A stretch of 64,000 bases of DNA from Sutterella massiliensis (GTDB taxonomy: Bacteria; Pseudomonadota; Gammaproteobacteria; Burkholderiales; Burkholderiaceae_F). Made by a program: the position numbers and the translations under genes. This document shows, piece by piece, positions 17,971 to 27,447 of this stretch (positions are counted from its first letter, which is position 1; every line of letters begins with the position of its first letter). A model generated the notes under the pieces. That model saw only the letters and a list, made by a program, of their open reading frames with translations, was not told where the DNA came from and did not search any database. Location of the stretch: assembly GCF_016899755.1 (NCBI RefSeq), contig NZ_JACJJC010000003.1:154758-218757 (forward strand). The letters run 5' to 3'.

Positions 17971-19143
17971 TTAGAGGTCGACTCCCAAGAAGTCGAGCGC
18001 AACCTGCGCGTAAACAGCCGCGCCCTTGACGAGAACGCTTTCATCGACCGTGTACTTCTCGTGGTGCTGCGGCCAGCAGGCGCCGCATGCCGCGTTCTGG
18101 ATGCCGAAGAAGGCCATAACGCCGGGCACGTGTTCCTGATAGTTGCCGAAGTCTTCGCCGCCCATCGTGGGTTCGGGCTCAACGACGTGTTCGTCACCGA
18201 GAAGCTTTCGGCCCGAAGCGCGAACAAGTTCGGCCATCTTGGCGTCGTTGATCGTGACCGGCACGAGTTCGGTGTACGTGAGCTTGGCTTCGCCGCCCAA
18301 AGCTCCCGCCGTCATTGATGCGATGCGCTCGATCTGTTCGGGCAGGCGATTGCGCACTTCACGGCTGTAGGCGCGGGTCGTACCCGTGAGCTTCGCGCGA
18401 CCGGAAATGACATTCCAGCGGGAACCCGATTCAAACGTGCCGACCGTCACCACGGCCGTGTCGATCGGATTGACTTCGCGGCTCAAAATCGTCTGCAGGT
18501 TCTGCACGATCGCTGCGCCCATGACGGTCGCGTCGCGCGCAGACTGCGGTTCCGCCCCGTGGCCGCTCTTGCCAATCACGTCGATCTCGAAGCGGTCGCC
18601 CGAAGCGAACGCCGCACCCGTGCAAACGCCGAGCGTGCCCGCGGGAAGCGACCACCAGACGTGCTGACCGAAGCAGGCATCAACACCTTCGAGCAGGCCG
18701 TCGCGAATCATCGCGGGCGCGCCGGCACCGACCTCTTCAGCCGGCTGGAAAGCGAGAACGACGCGGCCCTTCAGGCGGTCCTTGACGTCGTTGAGGATCT
18801 TCGCCGCGGTGAGAAGCATCGAGATGTGGCAATCGTGGCCGCAGGCGTGCATCATCCCGGGCTTTTCCGACGCAAAGGGCAGTCCCGTATCTTCCGTAAC
18901 GGAAAGACCGTCGATATCGCCGCGCAGCATGATCGTGCGACCGGGTTCGGCCCCTTCGATCACGGCCATCGTGCCGGTCTCCATGCCGCACTTGCGCCAC
19001 TTGATGCCCATCTTGTCAAGTTCTTCGCGAATCTTGGCAGCCGTTTCGAATTCCTGTTCGCTCGGTTCCGGATGACGATGGAACCAGCGGCGCATTTCGA
19101 TCTGATAGTCGCCGTATTGCTGCACGAGCGCTTCGATGTTCAT
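17971..19143 (-). CDS. M20D family amidohydrolase (IAA-amino acid/hippurate hydrolase-like)
   Basis: Dinuclear metal amidohydrolase that cleaves amide bonds of N-acyl amino acids or peptides. The ATG at 19143 follows GAGGAAT and gives 390 residues. Metal and catalytic residues are present: C101 and H103 in HACGHD, the E136-E137 pair in QPAEEVG, H161 in FGQHVWW and a C-terminal HHEKYTVDE histidine. The Cys-based metal ligand marks the aminoacylase/HipO/IAA-hydrolase subgroup. No signal peptide, so cytoplasmic. The gene lies 91 bp after a multi-spanning transporter on the same strand, which probably imports its substrate. The exact substrate is not readable. Confidence 0.9.
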   Translation of the reverse strand: MNIEALVQQYGDYQIEMRRWFHRHPEPSEQEFETAAKIREELDKMGIKWRKCGMETGTMAVIEGAEPGRTIMLRGDIDGLSVTEDTGLPFASEKPGMMHACGHDCHISMLLTAAKILNDVKDRLKGRVVLAFQPAEEVGAGAPAMIRDGLLEGVDACFGQHVWWSLPAGTLGVCTGAAFASGDRFEIDVIGKSGHGAEPQSARDATVMGAAIVQNLQTILSREVNPIDTAVVTVGTFESGSRWNVISGRAKLTGTTRAYSREVRNRLPEQIERIASMTAGALGGEAKLTYTELVPVTINDAKMAELVRASGRKLLGDEHVVEPEPTMGGEDFGNYQEHVPGVMAFFGIQNAACGACWPQHHEKYTVDESVLVKGAAVYAQVALDFLGVDL

Positions 19144-19234
19144 AGGATATTCCTCATTTGCGGTTGTTCGAACGGGCGGCACACACCTCGCCGCCCGCAT
19201 TTTTCTTGTTCAGTTCAATAGTGAGCCGAGACTC

Positions 19235-20425
19235 TTAAAAGAGCTTGACGAAGATGCCGGCCATGATGACCGAAGTGATCGTGACGGTCACAAAGCCGCC
19301 AACGATCATCGACGGGAAGATGCGGCTCATCAGGAACTCTTCTTCTTCGGGCGTCTTCGCTTCCGTGTGGCAGAGCTGCTCGGTGATGATCGCGTTGAAC
19401 GGGAACCCGTAGAGCGCGGTGAGTGCGTTGCCGATGGCAAGGTAGGGCGAGACCTTGAGGATCTTGGCGGTGAGTGCGGCAAAGACGGCAAGCCCGCTCA
19501 CGCCGAAGACGATGAGAGCAACGATCGGCACCCAGATATCGCCGAGCATCTGCGGCGTGCAGTCCTTGAGGCCGTCATAAACGAACATCATGAGAGCGAA
19601 CATGAGGAGCTCGAGCGTGCCCGTTCGCTTGAGGGCATTGGGTTCCAGGAACCCGAGGCGGCAGAGAACGACGCCCACAAAAAGCGCCCAAATAGCCCCC
19701 GAAATCCCCGTGTACTTGCCAAGCAGGAAGGCGATGAGCGCACCGACGGCCACCTTCATCAGCAGGAAAAGGGGCGAATCGAGACTCGCAGGGGTCGAGA
19801 GAATGCCGCGCGCGGGTTCGGGGCCCTTGACGGCGTCTTCGATTTCTTCCTTTTCGGCCTCTTCGTTCACGACGTACTTGCCCGAACGATAGCCTTCGAG
19901 AAGGAGTTTGGCTTCCTTTTTAAGCACGACGGCCGTGAGCGGATAACCCGCAAATCCCTGAATGCAGTACATCGAAATGGCGAACACCGATGCCGTGAGA
20001 TAGCCCGCCTTGGCGGCCGCATCCTGCATCATCGTCGCAGCAACAATGCCGCCAGCGAGCGGCGGCAGACCCGCGATCACCATCACGCGATCCATGAAGA
20101 GCGGGCAGAGGAACCACGCAAAGAGCGTCATCCCGACAAGCCCCATCAGGCAGATCGTCACGGTCTTCCACTGCGCCATCAGTTCCTTGGGCGAAATCAT
20201 CGTACCCATGTGGGTGATGATGAGGAAGATCGAAATCGTCGCGCCCATCGGGATGAGGTAGGCATCCGAGACGAGCGTCTTCGGCAGTACAGTCCAGTAA
20301 CCGATCAGAATCAGCACGGCCGAAACAAAGACGGACGGCAGCCACCCCTTTGTCATTCGGCTGACCCAGTCGCCGATCAAAACGATCAGCGTGCAGGCCA
20401 GGAAGGCGGTCATAAAGTTATACAT
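19235..20425 (-). CDS. Multi-spanning membrane transporter, family not recognised
   Basis: Hydrophobic protein of 396 residues with about ten or eleven membrane segments and a charged cytoplasmic loop near 188-212 (NEEAEKEEIED). Each half has a similar layout: helices, then a Gly-rich/polar break (LPPLAGGIVAATMM near 119-132; LTALYGFPFNAIITEQ near 338-353). That is reminiscent of inverted-repeat secondary carriers such as GltS or 2-hydroxycarboxylate transporters, but I cannot place it in a named family. A good AGGAG precedes ATG 20425. It is followed by an M20 amidohydrolase, so it likely imports an acylated amino acid or small peptide. The 20426-20730 gap upstream contains only the phoR terminator and presumably this promoter. 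Confidence 0.75.
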   Translation of the reverse strand: MYNFMTAFLACTLIVLIGDWVSRMTKGWLPSVFVSAVLILIGYWTVLPKTLVSDAYLIPMGATISIFLIITHMGTMISPKELMAQWKTVTICLMGLVGMTLFAWFLCPLFMDRVMVIAGLPPLAGGIVAATMMQDAAAKAGYLTASVFAISMYCIQGFAGYPLTAVVLKKEAKLLLEGYRSGKYVVNEEAEKEEIEDAVKGPEPARGILSTPASLDSPLFLLMKVAVGALIAFLLGKYTGISGAIWALFVGVVLCRLGFLEPNALKRTGTLELLMFALMMFVYDGLKDCTPQMLGDIWVPIVALIVFGVSGLAVFAALTAKILKVSPYLAIGNALTALYGFPFNAIITEQLCHTEAKTPEEEEFLMSRIFPSMIVGGFVTVTITSVIMAGIFVKLF

Positions 20426-20652
20426 GGCGTTTTTCTCCTGAATCCGCGCCCCCGGGCCGCCCGAGCGAGCGTTCCGTTCCGAACCGATCGGTTGCCTGCT
20501 TCGTTAAGAACGAGAGGGTTGCCGCAGGCACTCGGGCGCATTCTGAAGAAAAAATTTTATGTTTCTCCGATGACACATCTTCGTCGATCGTCTAAGCGGT
20601 AAACCCAAGCTCGCGTGACGCAAAGCCTGTGAAACGCTCTTTTCTCGAAAAC

Positions 20653-20680
20653 AAAAAAAGGAGCCCTGCAAGAGCTCCTT
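20653..20680 (-). terminator. Intrinsic terminator of the pst-pho operon
   Basis: AAGGAGC (20658-20664) pairs with GCTCCTT (20674-20680). Seven T residues follow on the minus strand. It lies 50 bp after the phoR stop. Confidence 0.75.
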
Positions 20681-20730
20681 ATTGATATTTATAGAAAAAT
20701 TCAAACAAAAATTGCGCGAGCGCAATTTAC

Positions 20731-22098
20731 TCAGCCGATAGGTCGGAAAATGCGCGACTCAGGGAACCGCATCGAGAAGGTCGAGCCTTTGCCGAGCTCG
20801 GATTCGATGCCGAGTTCGCCGCCGTTGCGGCGCAAAATGTGCTTGACGATCGCAAGCCCCAAGCCCGTGCCGCCCGTGGCGCGCGAGCGACCTTTGTCGA
20901 CGCGGAAGAACCGCTCGGTGAGGCGCGGGATGTGCTTGGCCGCAATACCGATGCCTGTATCGCGAACGCTGAAGATCGCGCCCGTGCCCTGGCGGCGCCA
21001 GACGACGTGAATCGATCCGCCGTCGGGCGTGTAGCGTACTGCATTCGAAACGAGGTTCATCGCCGCGCTACGAATTTCCTCAGGTTGGCCGATCAGCGAA
21101 ACGTCTTCCACTTCCATCGTGATCTCGTGTCGCCCGTTCGAGAGAGCCTTGCCCTCGCGCACGACGTCTTCGACAAGCTTGGGCATGGCAATCACGGCGG
21201 GCTCGTCCGAGCCGGGTTCGTCCGCATTTTCCAGCCCCGAGAGCATGAGAAGGTCTTCGAGAAGCCGCTTCATGCGGCGCGTCTGCTCCACCATGAGCTG
21301 ACGGTGATGCATGAGAAGCGCCGAGGGAGCCCCCGGCTGCTCGACCTCCGTTTCAAGAAAGCCGCTGATAACGGTCAAGGGCGTGCGCAGTTCGTGCGAG
21401 ACATTGGCAACAAAATCTCGACGCATGTCGTCGATGCGGCGCCGCTCCGTCACGTCGTGCGTCACGATAAGCGTATGGCGCGCGTCGGGTGCGACAACCG
21501 CCACCTCGAAGATGCGGCTGCCGCCCGGCTGCTCGAGCATGAAGCGGCTCGCGAAGTCCCCTTCGGAGAGCCAGCGCTCGAAATCCCGGTCCGTCACGAC
21601 GTCAAAGAAGGGCTTGCCGGCATCTTCCTGACGAACGCCCATGTGCACGGTCGCCTGCTCGTTCACCCATTCGATGCGCCGGCCCTCGCCGAGAATCACA
21701 ACACCCTCGGGCAAAAGCGCAAGCGTCTGGCGGTAGCGCGCATCGCGGTCGCGAATGCGCTTGGCTTTTTTGGAGTCTTCGCGAAGCAGATCCTGAAAAA
21801 GGAACATCGCTGCGGCAAAAAGTGCCATGGCGCCGAGCATGAGGACAATGAGCGCAGACTCGGCGCCTGCCATGTACCAAATGACGGCCGCGCAAAAGAA
21901 GAGTGCGATGAACCCTGCACCGACAATGCGGGCGCGAAGCCGAATGTTCGCGAGACGCTCGTCGGGTCCCGGATCGCTTGGCGCGAGCCAGGGTGAAGCA
22001 CCTGCGGCGCCGTTCCTGCCGTTGTAGCCGTTGCTGCCGCCATTCGTGCCGCTGCCGTTCGTGCCGGCAGCGCGCTTCGAAGCGTTTTCGTTCGTCAT
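20731..22098 (-). CDS. phoR: Phosphate regulon sensor histidine kinase PhoR
   Basis: Inner-membrane histidine kinase that phosphorylates PhoB when phosphate is low. From ATG 22098 (SD GAGGCG) it is 455 residues. There are two membrane helices at about 57-77 and 81-102 with almost no periplasmic loop, the PhoR hallmark. A PAS domain covers about 115-215, and the phosphoacceptor H235 is in FVANVSHELRTP. The ATP-binding domain has NLVSNAVRYTP, DTGIGI and GGTGLGLAIVKH. Unusual is a Gly/Asn/Ser-rich N-terminal tract at 11-34 before the first helix. It is the last gene of the pst-pho operon. Confidence 0.94.
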   Translation of the reverse strand: MTNENASKRAAGTNGSGTNGGSNGYNGRNGAAGASPWLAPSDPGPDERLANIRLRARIVGAGFIALFFCAAVIWYMAGAESALIVLMLGAMALFAAAMFLFQDLLREDSKKAKRIRDRDARYRQTLALLPEGVVILGEGRRIEWVNEQATVHMGVRQEDAGKPFFDVVTDRDFERWLSEGDFASRFMLEQPGGSRIFEVAVVAPDARHTLIVTHDVTERRRIDDMRRDFVANVSHELRTPLTVISGFLETEVEQPGAPSALLMHHRQLMVEQTRRMKRLLEDLLMLSGLENADEPGSDEPAVIAMPKLVEDVVREGKALSNGRHEITMEVEDVSLIGQPEEIRSAAMNLVSNAVRYTPDGGSIHVVWRRQGTGAIFSVRDTGIGIAAKHIPRLTERFFRVDKGRSRATGGTGLGLAIVKHILRRNGGELGIESELGKGSTFSMRFPESRIFRPIG

Positions 22099-22157
22099 GT
22101 TCGCCTCGGCGCGCCGCAGCCCACCGCGAGCGGAATGCGGGCGCGCCCTTCGATCCG

Positions 22158-22898
22158 TCAATTTTCCGCGCGGCACCGGTAGCCGACGCCGCGAACCGTT
22201 TCGATAAGGTTTTCAGCCGCCGTTCCCGCCAGTGCCTTTCTCAAGCGCAGCATGTGCACATCGACCGTGCGCTCATCGACAAAAGCGCTCTGCCAAACGG
22301 CAGCAAGGAGATTTTCGCGAGAAAAAACGCGTCCGGGCTTGGACGCAAAAAGGTAGAGAAGCTTGAACTCCTTGGCCGAAAGCTTCAGGGGCTTGCCTTC
22401 GACCGTCGCCTCAAAGCGCGCCTCATTCATCATTAGGGGACCGCAGCGCACGATGCGCTCGGCCTCGTCGGCGTCGGCCGACTCCCCCGTGCTCTCGACG
22501 GGCGCTTCCGTTCTCGGTGCACTGTGGCGGCGCAGCACGGCGCGGATGCGCGCCGTGAGTTCTCGCGGCAAAAAAGGCTTCACGATATAGTCATCTGCCC
22601 CTGCGTCGAGTCCGGCAACGCGATCCATCTCGTCGCCTCGCGCCGTCAGCATGATGACGGGGACGCCCGCAGCGTCGGGTTCCTCCGGCAAACCCTTGAG
22701 CCACTCAAGCCCCGACATGTCGGGCAGCATCAAGTCGAGCAGAATGAGATCGGGCCGCACTTTGGCGAGCGCGGCTCGCGCCTCGGCAATGCTGCCGACG
22801 CGGATCGTTTTGTAGCCGTCCGTTTCGCAGACAAACGCAACAAGCTCCCTAATGGCAACTTCGTCCTCAACAATCAGGATGACGGGCGGCTCTGACAT
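22158..22898 (-). CDS. phoB: Phosphate regulon response regulator PhoB
   Basis: OmpR-family transcription factor that binds Pho boxes. The receiver domain (1-120) has E11-D12, phosphoacceptor D55 in LLDLMLPD, and the conserved Lys in VKPF. The winged-helix domain occupies about 150-244 (FKLLYLFASKPGRVFSRENLL, VDVHMLRLRKAL). The linker of about 25 residues is longer than in E. coli PhoB and rich in Glu/Ala/Ser. It lies between phoU and phoR on the minus strand. Candidate binding sites are the phased GTCA repeats at 27386-27423. Confidence 0.95.
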   Translation of the reverse strand: MSEPPVILIVEDEVAIRELVAFVCETDGYKTIRVGSIAEARAALAKVRPDLILLDLMLPDMSGLEWLKGLPEEPDAAGVPVIMLTARGDEMDRVAGLDAGADDYIVKPFLPRELTARIRAVLRRHSAPRTEAPVESTGESADADEAERIVRCGPLMMNEARFEATVEGKPLKLSAKEFKLLYLFASKPGRVFSRENLLAAVWQSAFVDERTVDVHMLRLRKALAGTAAENLIETVRGVGYRCRAEN

Positions 22899-22941
22899 CG
22901 ATGAATCCTTTTGGTTCGGCTGTGTGGCTGAATGAGTGGGA

Positions 22942-23631
22942 TTATTTCAGATGTTCGTGACGAATGTCGCGTCCCTCAAGCATGAAGACCACCGTTTCGC
23001 CGACGTTCTGCAGGTGCGCGGCAACGCGCTCGAGCGCGCGCGCAATGCGGATCATCTCAAGCCCGTCGGCCACTTCAAGGTTCGAAGCCTTGAGCCCCTC
23101 GGCGGTACTTGCCACGAGCGTCTTCATTTCGCTGCGAATGACGTCGCGCCGGCGGATGAGGGCGTAGGCACGAGCGGAATCGGGCGAACGAAGCAGTTCG
23201 AGCGCATCGTCAGTCATGCTTTCGACGAGCGCATGGACCTTTACGAGCGAGTGCCAAATCGTCTCAGAGGTCTCGGCAATCCGGCCGCGCTGATTGCGAA
23301 CCCCTTTGGCGGCGCTTTCCACTTCGTCGCCCGCACGTTCGAGATCGACCGAGATGCGAAGCACGCCCATCAGAAAGCGCAAATCGCTTGCGAGCGGCTG
23401 ACGGCGCGAGAGCAGAAACTGCACGTACGCGTCGAGCTCAACCTCCCAACTGTTGAGGACGGCGTCGCGCTCGACGACGCGGCGCGCTGCTTCTTCATCG
23501 ATCGTCAAAAGGGCGTCTCCCACGGCGTTCACTTGGCGTCGCAGGGCTTCGCCCATGTTGATGGTGCGGTTTTTGAGGTCGGCGAGCTCCGCGTCGTAGC
23601 TCTTGACGATGTGATTGTTTTCCTGAGTCAT
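22942..23631 (-). CDS. phoU: Phosphate transport regulator PhoU
   Basis: Cytoplasmic all-helical protein of two PhoU domains that couples the Pst transporter to PhoR and keeps the regulon off in high phosphate. Length of 229 is typical. The first repeat begins near residue 12, and the second near 120. The repeated metal-binding signature (E/DxxxD) appears as ERAGDEVES in repeat one. It lies 36 bp after pstB, the conserved order. Confidence 0.93.
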   Translation of the reverse strand: MTQENNHIVKSYDAELADLKNRTINMGEALRRQVNAVGDALLTIDEEAARRVVERDAVLNSWEVELDAYVQFLLSRRQPLASDLRFLMGVLRISVDLERAGDEVESAAKGVRNQRGRIAETSETIWHSLVKVHALVESMTDDALELLRSPDSARAYALIRRRDVIRSEMKTLVASTAEGLKASNLEVADGLEMIRIARALERVAAHLQNVGETVVFMLEGRDIRHEHLK

Positions 23632-23667
23632 TTCCGAATTCTCCGTTTCGTTGGCGCAAAGCGTCCG

Positions 23668-24486
23668 TTAGCCGAAGCGGCCCGTGATGTAATCCTCGGT
23701 CGCCTTCTTCTCGGGCTGCAGGAAGATCTTCTGCGTCGATCCGAATTCAATGAGTTCGCCGAGATACATGAAGGCGGTGTAGTCGGAAATGCGCGCCGCC
23801 TGCTGCATGCTATGCGTGACAATCACAACCGTATAGTCCTTCTTGAGCTCGTCAATGAGGTCCTCGATACGAGCGGTTGAAATCGGGTCGAGCGCCGAGC
23901 ACGGTTCGTCAAGGAGGAGTACTTCGGGTTTGACGGCGATGCCGCGCGCGATGCAAAGGCGCTGCTGCTGACCACCCGAGAGCGACGTACCAGGCTGCTC
24001 GAGCTTGTCCTTGACGTCGTCCCAGAGCGCGGACTTCTTGAGCGCCCATTCAACGCGGTCGTTGAGCTCGCTCTTTGAGAGCTTCTCACGCAGGCGCACG
24101 CCGTAGGCAATGTTGTCGTAAATCGACATCGGGAACGGCGTCGGACGCTGGAAGACCATCCCGACGCGAGAGCGCAAGAGCGTTACGTCCGTGTCTTTCG
24201 CGAGGATGTCCGTGCCGTCGTCCAAACGAATCGTGCCCACCGCACGCTGTTCGGGATAGAGGTCCTGCATGCGGTTGAGCGAACGCAGCAGCGTCGACTT
24301 GCCGCAGCCCGACGGTCCGATGAAGGCCGTCACGCACCCCGTCGGAATCGTGAGCGTGATGTCCTTCAGGGCGCGGAAATTCCCGTAATAAACGTCAAGA
24401 TGCTCGATGGCGATTTTCGCGGGCGGCATGACTGCGGGAGCCACGTGTTCGTCAAGGCCCTGCGGGTGGATCGTATTCATTTCCAT
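23668..24486 (-). CDS. pstB: Phosphate ABC transporter ATP-binding protein PstB
   Basis: ATPase subunit of the high-affinity phosphate importer PstSCAB. Walker A is GPSGCGKS at 57-64, the signature is LSGGQQQRL, and Walker B is [12 protein letters not shown], followed by the switch His in VTHSMQQA. A 20-residue N-terminal extension precedes the ABC core, common in betaproteobacteria. Length is 272. The start at ATG 24486 could instead be the ATG two codons later. pstA is 91 bp upstream. Confidence 0.96.
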   Translation of the reverse strand: MEMNTIHPQGLDEHVAPAVMPPAKIAIEHLDVYYGNFRALKDITLTIPTGCVTAFIGPSGCGKSTLLRSLNRMQDLYPEQRAVGTIRLDDGTDILAKDTDVTLLRSRVGMVFQRPTPFPMSIYDNIAYGVRLREKLSKSELNDRVEWALKKSALWDDVKDKLEQPGTSLSGGQQQRLCIARGIAVKPEVLLLDEPCSALDPISTARIEDLIDELKKDYTVVIVTHSMQQAARISDYTAFMYLGELIEFGSTQKIFLQPEKKATEDYITGRFG

Positions 24487-24577
24487 TTTGAATTCTGCTC
24501 GGTGTGTGTTTTGTCCGCTCCCCGGGCGCTCCTTTCAATCCGAGCGCCCAAGTGCGTTTCGTAATCGTTGCGGCTCG

Positions 24578-25435
24578 TCAGCGGCTGCGCTTTCTTTCGC
24601 GGATCACAATCGCCGCGGAACTCATGACGAGAACGAGGAAGAGAAGAACAAGTGCCGTGCCGTACTGCAGCGGTCGAGTCGCCTCGATGTTCGTGCCCGA
24701 CGTCGCAAGCACGTAGATGTGATAGGGAAGCGCCATCACGGGTTCGAAGGGCGAGATCCCGTCCTTGGGCGTAAAGAAGACGCTGCCCGTGTACATGATG
24801 GCGGCCGTTTCGCCCGCGGCACGCGCGAGCGCCAGAATCGCCCCCGTGAGGATGCCCGGCATCGCGTTCGGCAGCACCACCTTCATCGTGGTTTCGCGCT
24901 TTGAAGCGCCGAGCGCGAGACTCGCTTCGCGCCAGTCCTGCGGCACCTGCTGCAGAGCTGCCTCGGTCGTATTGATGATGATCGGCAACGAGAGCACTGC
25001 GAGTGTGAGAATGCCCGAAAGCAGACTCACCCCCAGACCGCAGAAAACAACAAAAAACGTGAGGCCGAAGAGCCCGAAAACGATCGAGGGCACGCCCGCG
25101 AGATTCGCAATCGAAAGGCGCGTGAGCGTCGTCCAAACCGAAGCGCTGTTGCTGTACTCGTTAAGATAGACGGCGCTCGCCACGCCCAGAGGGAGCGCAA
25201 TCACCAGCGCACCCGCAGCGAGAAAGAAGGTGCCGACAATGCAGGGCCAGATGCCGCCTTCGGTCATCATGGACTTCGGCGGCTCGGTGAGAAATTCCCA
25301 CGTGAGCGCTGGCCAAGCGTTATAGGTAATGAGAACGATGATCGCCAAAAGCGCGCCGATATTGATGACGGCCGCCGCGCGCATGAGTGAAAAGCCCGAA
25401 AGCTCCGCGAGCGTTCTGCTCAGTTTCGACTTCAT
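24578..25435 (-). CDS. pstA: Phosphate ABC transporter permease PstA
   Basis: One of the two membrane subunits of the Pst importer, 285 residues with six membrane helices. The EAA loop that contacts PstB is DWREASLALGASKRETTMKV near residue 180. Its ATG overlaps the pstC stop by four bases, giving translational coupling. Confidence 0.95.
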   Translation of the reverse strand: MKSKLSRTLAELSGFSLMRAAAVINIGALLAIIVLITYNAWPALTWEFLTEPPKSMMTEGGIWPCIVGTFFLAAGALVIALPLGVASAVYLNEYSNSASVWTTLTRLSIANLAGVPSIVFGLFGLTFFVVFCGLGVSLLSGILTLAVLSLPIIINTTEAALQQVPQDWREASLALGASKRETTMKVVLPNAMPGILTGAILALARAAGETAAIMYTGSVFFTPKDGISPFEPVMALPYHIYVLATSGTNIEATRPLQYGTALVLLFLVLVMSSAAIVIRERKRSR

Positions 25436-26316
25436 TTCTTAAGCCCCAGACGGCGCGATGCGTACCATGCGCAGAAGTTGAAGATGAACGTAATGAGAAA
25501 GAGCACGAAGCCCGTGGCGTAGAGCGCGTAGTAGTGCTCGCCGCCGACGGCCGCTTCGGCCATTTCAGCCGCAATCGATGCGGTCATCGGACGCACCGGA
25601 TCGAAGATCGACTCGGGGATGATGGCGGCACCCCCCGCCACCATGAGAACCACCATCGTTTCGCCGATCACGCGCGAGATGCCGAGCATCACGGCCGTAC
25701 CGATGCCACCCATGGCCCAGCGCAGCTCAACCTTGACAAGCGTCTCCCAACGGGTCGCGCCGAGTGCCAGACTCGCCTCGCGCATGCCGCCCGGCACGTT
25801 GCGCAGCGCATCTTCGGAAATCGACGCAATGGTCGGAATGCACATGAAGGCAAGCATGATCGAAGCGTTCAGCAAGTTGAGGCCCGAAGCGATGCCGAAG
25901 GTTTCCTGCATCCAGGGCGCGAGCACCACCATGCCGACAAAGCCGATCACGACCGAGGGCAGCGCCGCCATGAGTTCGATAAGGGGCTTCACAAATCGAC
26001 GAACCGATTCGGGCATCGCACAATGAATTGCTGCGGCTGTGAGAACGCCGAGCGGCACGGCAATCACGGTCGTCACGAGTGCAACGACGAGCGAGCCCAC
26101 GATGAGCGCGCCGATGCCGAAGACGGGTTCTTCGTCCGTCGGGTACCACTCTGTGGAAAAGAGGAATTCGGAGAGAGTTGTTTGACCGAGAAGCGGGACG
26201 GCTTGGGAGAAAAGAAATACGACAATCGCGGCCAGCGCAAGAACGCTCACGCAGGCCGCGACCCCCAAGCCCATCTGGAAGTTTCGGTCTTGCCGAAGCT
26301 TTTTGGGCAAAGCCAT
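25432..26316 (-). CDS. pstC: Phosphate ABC transporter permease PstC
   Basis: Second membrane subunit of the Pst importer. The ATG at 26316 follows GGAG with a six-base gap and gives 294 residues; an in-frame ATG 13 codons upstream lacks such a site. Six or seven membrane helices are visible. The EAA loop is GGMREASLALGATRWETLVKV. It heads the pstCA overlap and lies 129 bp after pstS. Confidence 0.94.
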   Translation of the reverse strand: MALPKKLRQDRNFQMGLGVAACVSVLALAAIVVFLFSQAVPLLGQTTLSEFLFSTEWYPTDEEPVFGIGALIVGSLVVALVTTVIAVPLGVLTAAAIHCAMPESVRRFVKPLIELMAALPSVVIGFVGMVVLAPWMQETFGIASGLNLLNASIMLAFMCIPTIASISEDALRNVPGGMREASLALGATRWETLVKVELRWAMGGIGTAVMLGISRVIGETMVVLMVAGGAAIIPESIFDPVRPMTASIAAEMAEAAVGGEHYYALYATGFVLFLITFIFNFCAWYASRRLGLKK

Positions 26317-26445
26317 TGAAGGCTCCAAGTCGTTTGTTATCGTTGTTGGGCGCACCGAGCGGGTATGCCCCCTGTCGCACCTGCGCCGAATTCGACGCCC
26401 GTCAAACAGCGAGCCTCAAACCCGGCGCACTATGTCGCCACCTGA

Positions 26446-27270
26446 TTACTTGGCACTCGGCACCGGCACAAAACCGGCCTTTTCGACATCCTTCTGGCCT
26501 TCGGCCGAGAGCATGAAGTCGATCACCTGCTTGGCGGCACCGGCGGGTTCACCGGCCGTGAAGAGGAAGAGATCGCGCGAGATGGGCCAGGTCTTGTTCT
26601 TCGCGGCATCAAGCGAAGGCGCAACGCCGTTGATCGTCAGACCGTGCGTCTGGTTGTCAAGGTAGCCGATGCCGATGTAGCCGATCGCGTTCGGGTTGCC
26701 GGCCACAGCCTGGACAACGCCGCCGCTCGAGGACTGCAGAAGAGCGCGCGGCGAAACGCGGGTCTTGCCCATAACGAGTTCCTGGAAGCATTCGAACGTG
26801 CCCGAGGAAGTGTCGCGGCCGATCACGACGATCGGCGCGGCAGCGCCGCCGACTTCCTTCCAGTCGCGAATCTTGCCTGCGTAAATGTCACGCAACTGCT
26901 CGATCGTCAGTTCCTTCACCGCGTTCTTGTTGTTGACGACCGGGATGATGGCGTCATACGCGACCGTGAAGCGAACGGGCTTGTGACCGGCCTTGGCGAG
27001 GTCGTCGGCTTCCTTCTTTTTGAGGTCGCGCGAAGACATGGCGATGTCGGTCGTGTTGTCCATCAGCGCCTTGATGCCGTTGCCCGAGCCCGTGCCGGAA
27101 ATCGTGATCGTGACATTGGGGTTGGCCTTCATGAAGCCTTCGGCCACGAGCTGCATCGCGGGGAGAACGGTGGTCGAGCCGTTGACGGTAACGGTTTCGG
27201 CCTGAGCGGCGCCCACAACGCCAGCCATCGCACAGAGAGCGCCGAGCGCAGCAATGTTCTTCATCTGCAT
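26446..27270 (-). CDS. pstS: Periplasmic phosphate-binding protein PstS
   Basis: Substrate-binding protein of the Pst importer. From ATG 27270 a signal peptide of about 24 residues ends at AAQA. The mature N-terminus ETVTVNGSTTVLP contains the phosphate-binding SxT loop. The second ligand loop GRDTSSGTFECF is intact. Total length of 274 is on the short side of the family. Another ATG two codons downstream is also possible. It is first in the operon; phased PhoB half-sites lie about 120 bp upstream. Confidence 0.94.
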   Translation of the reverse strand: MQMKNIAALGALCAMAGVVGAAQAETVTVNGSTTVLPAMQLVAEGFMKANPNVTITISGTGSGNGIKALMDNTTDIAMSSRDLKKKEADDLAKAGHKPVRFTVAYDAIIPVVNNKNAVKELTIEQLRDIYAGKIRDWKEVGGAAAPIVVIGRDTSSGTFECFQELVMGKTRVSPRALLQSSSGGVVQAVAGNPNAIGYIGIGYLDNQTHGLTINGVAPSLDAAKNKTWPISRDLFLFTAGEPAGAAKQVIDFMLSAEGQKDVEKAGFVPVPSAK

Positions 27271-27385
27271 TTTCAATTCCAACAAATCAATCGAGAGGGG
27301 AAACCTGTGTGCCGCGACGCGCGCTTCACTTGAAGCCACAATCGAATGCGTCTATTCGACACGCAGAGAAGTATGAAAGTTGGAA

Positions 27386-27423
27386 TTGACAGGGCCGTGA
27401 CCGATTAATGAATATTGGGTGAC
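27386..27423 (-). promoter_or_regulatory. PhoB-binding region (Pho boxes) upstream of pstS
   Basis: On the minus strand GTCA half-sites start at 11- and 22-base spacing (plus-strand TGAC at 27387, 27398 and 27420). The best pair reads CGGTCAC-GGCC-CTGTCAA, two 7-mers four bases apart as in the Pho box. A CATACT hexamer ten bases downstream is a plausible -10. This fits activation of pstS by PhoB. Confidence 0.65.
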
Positions 27424-27447
27424 TTATCACACCCAAGCGCCATTCGG

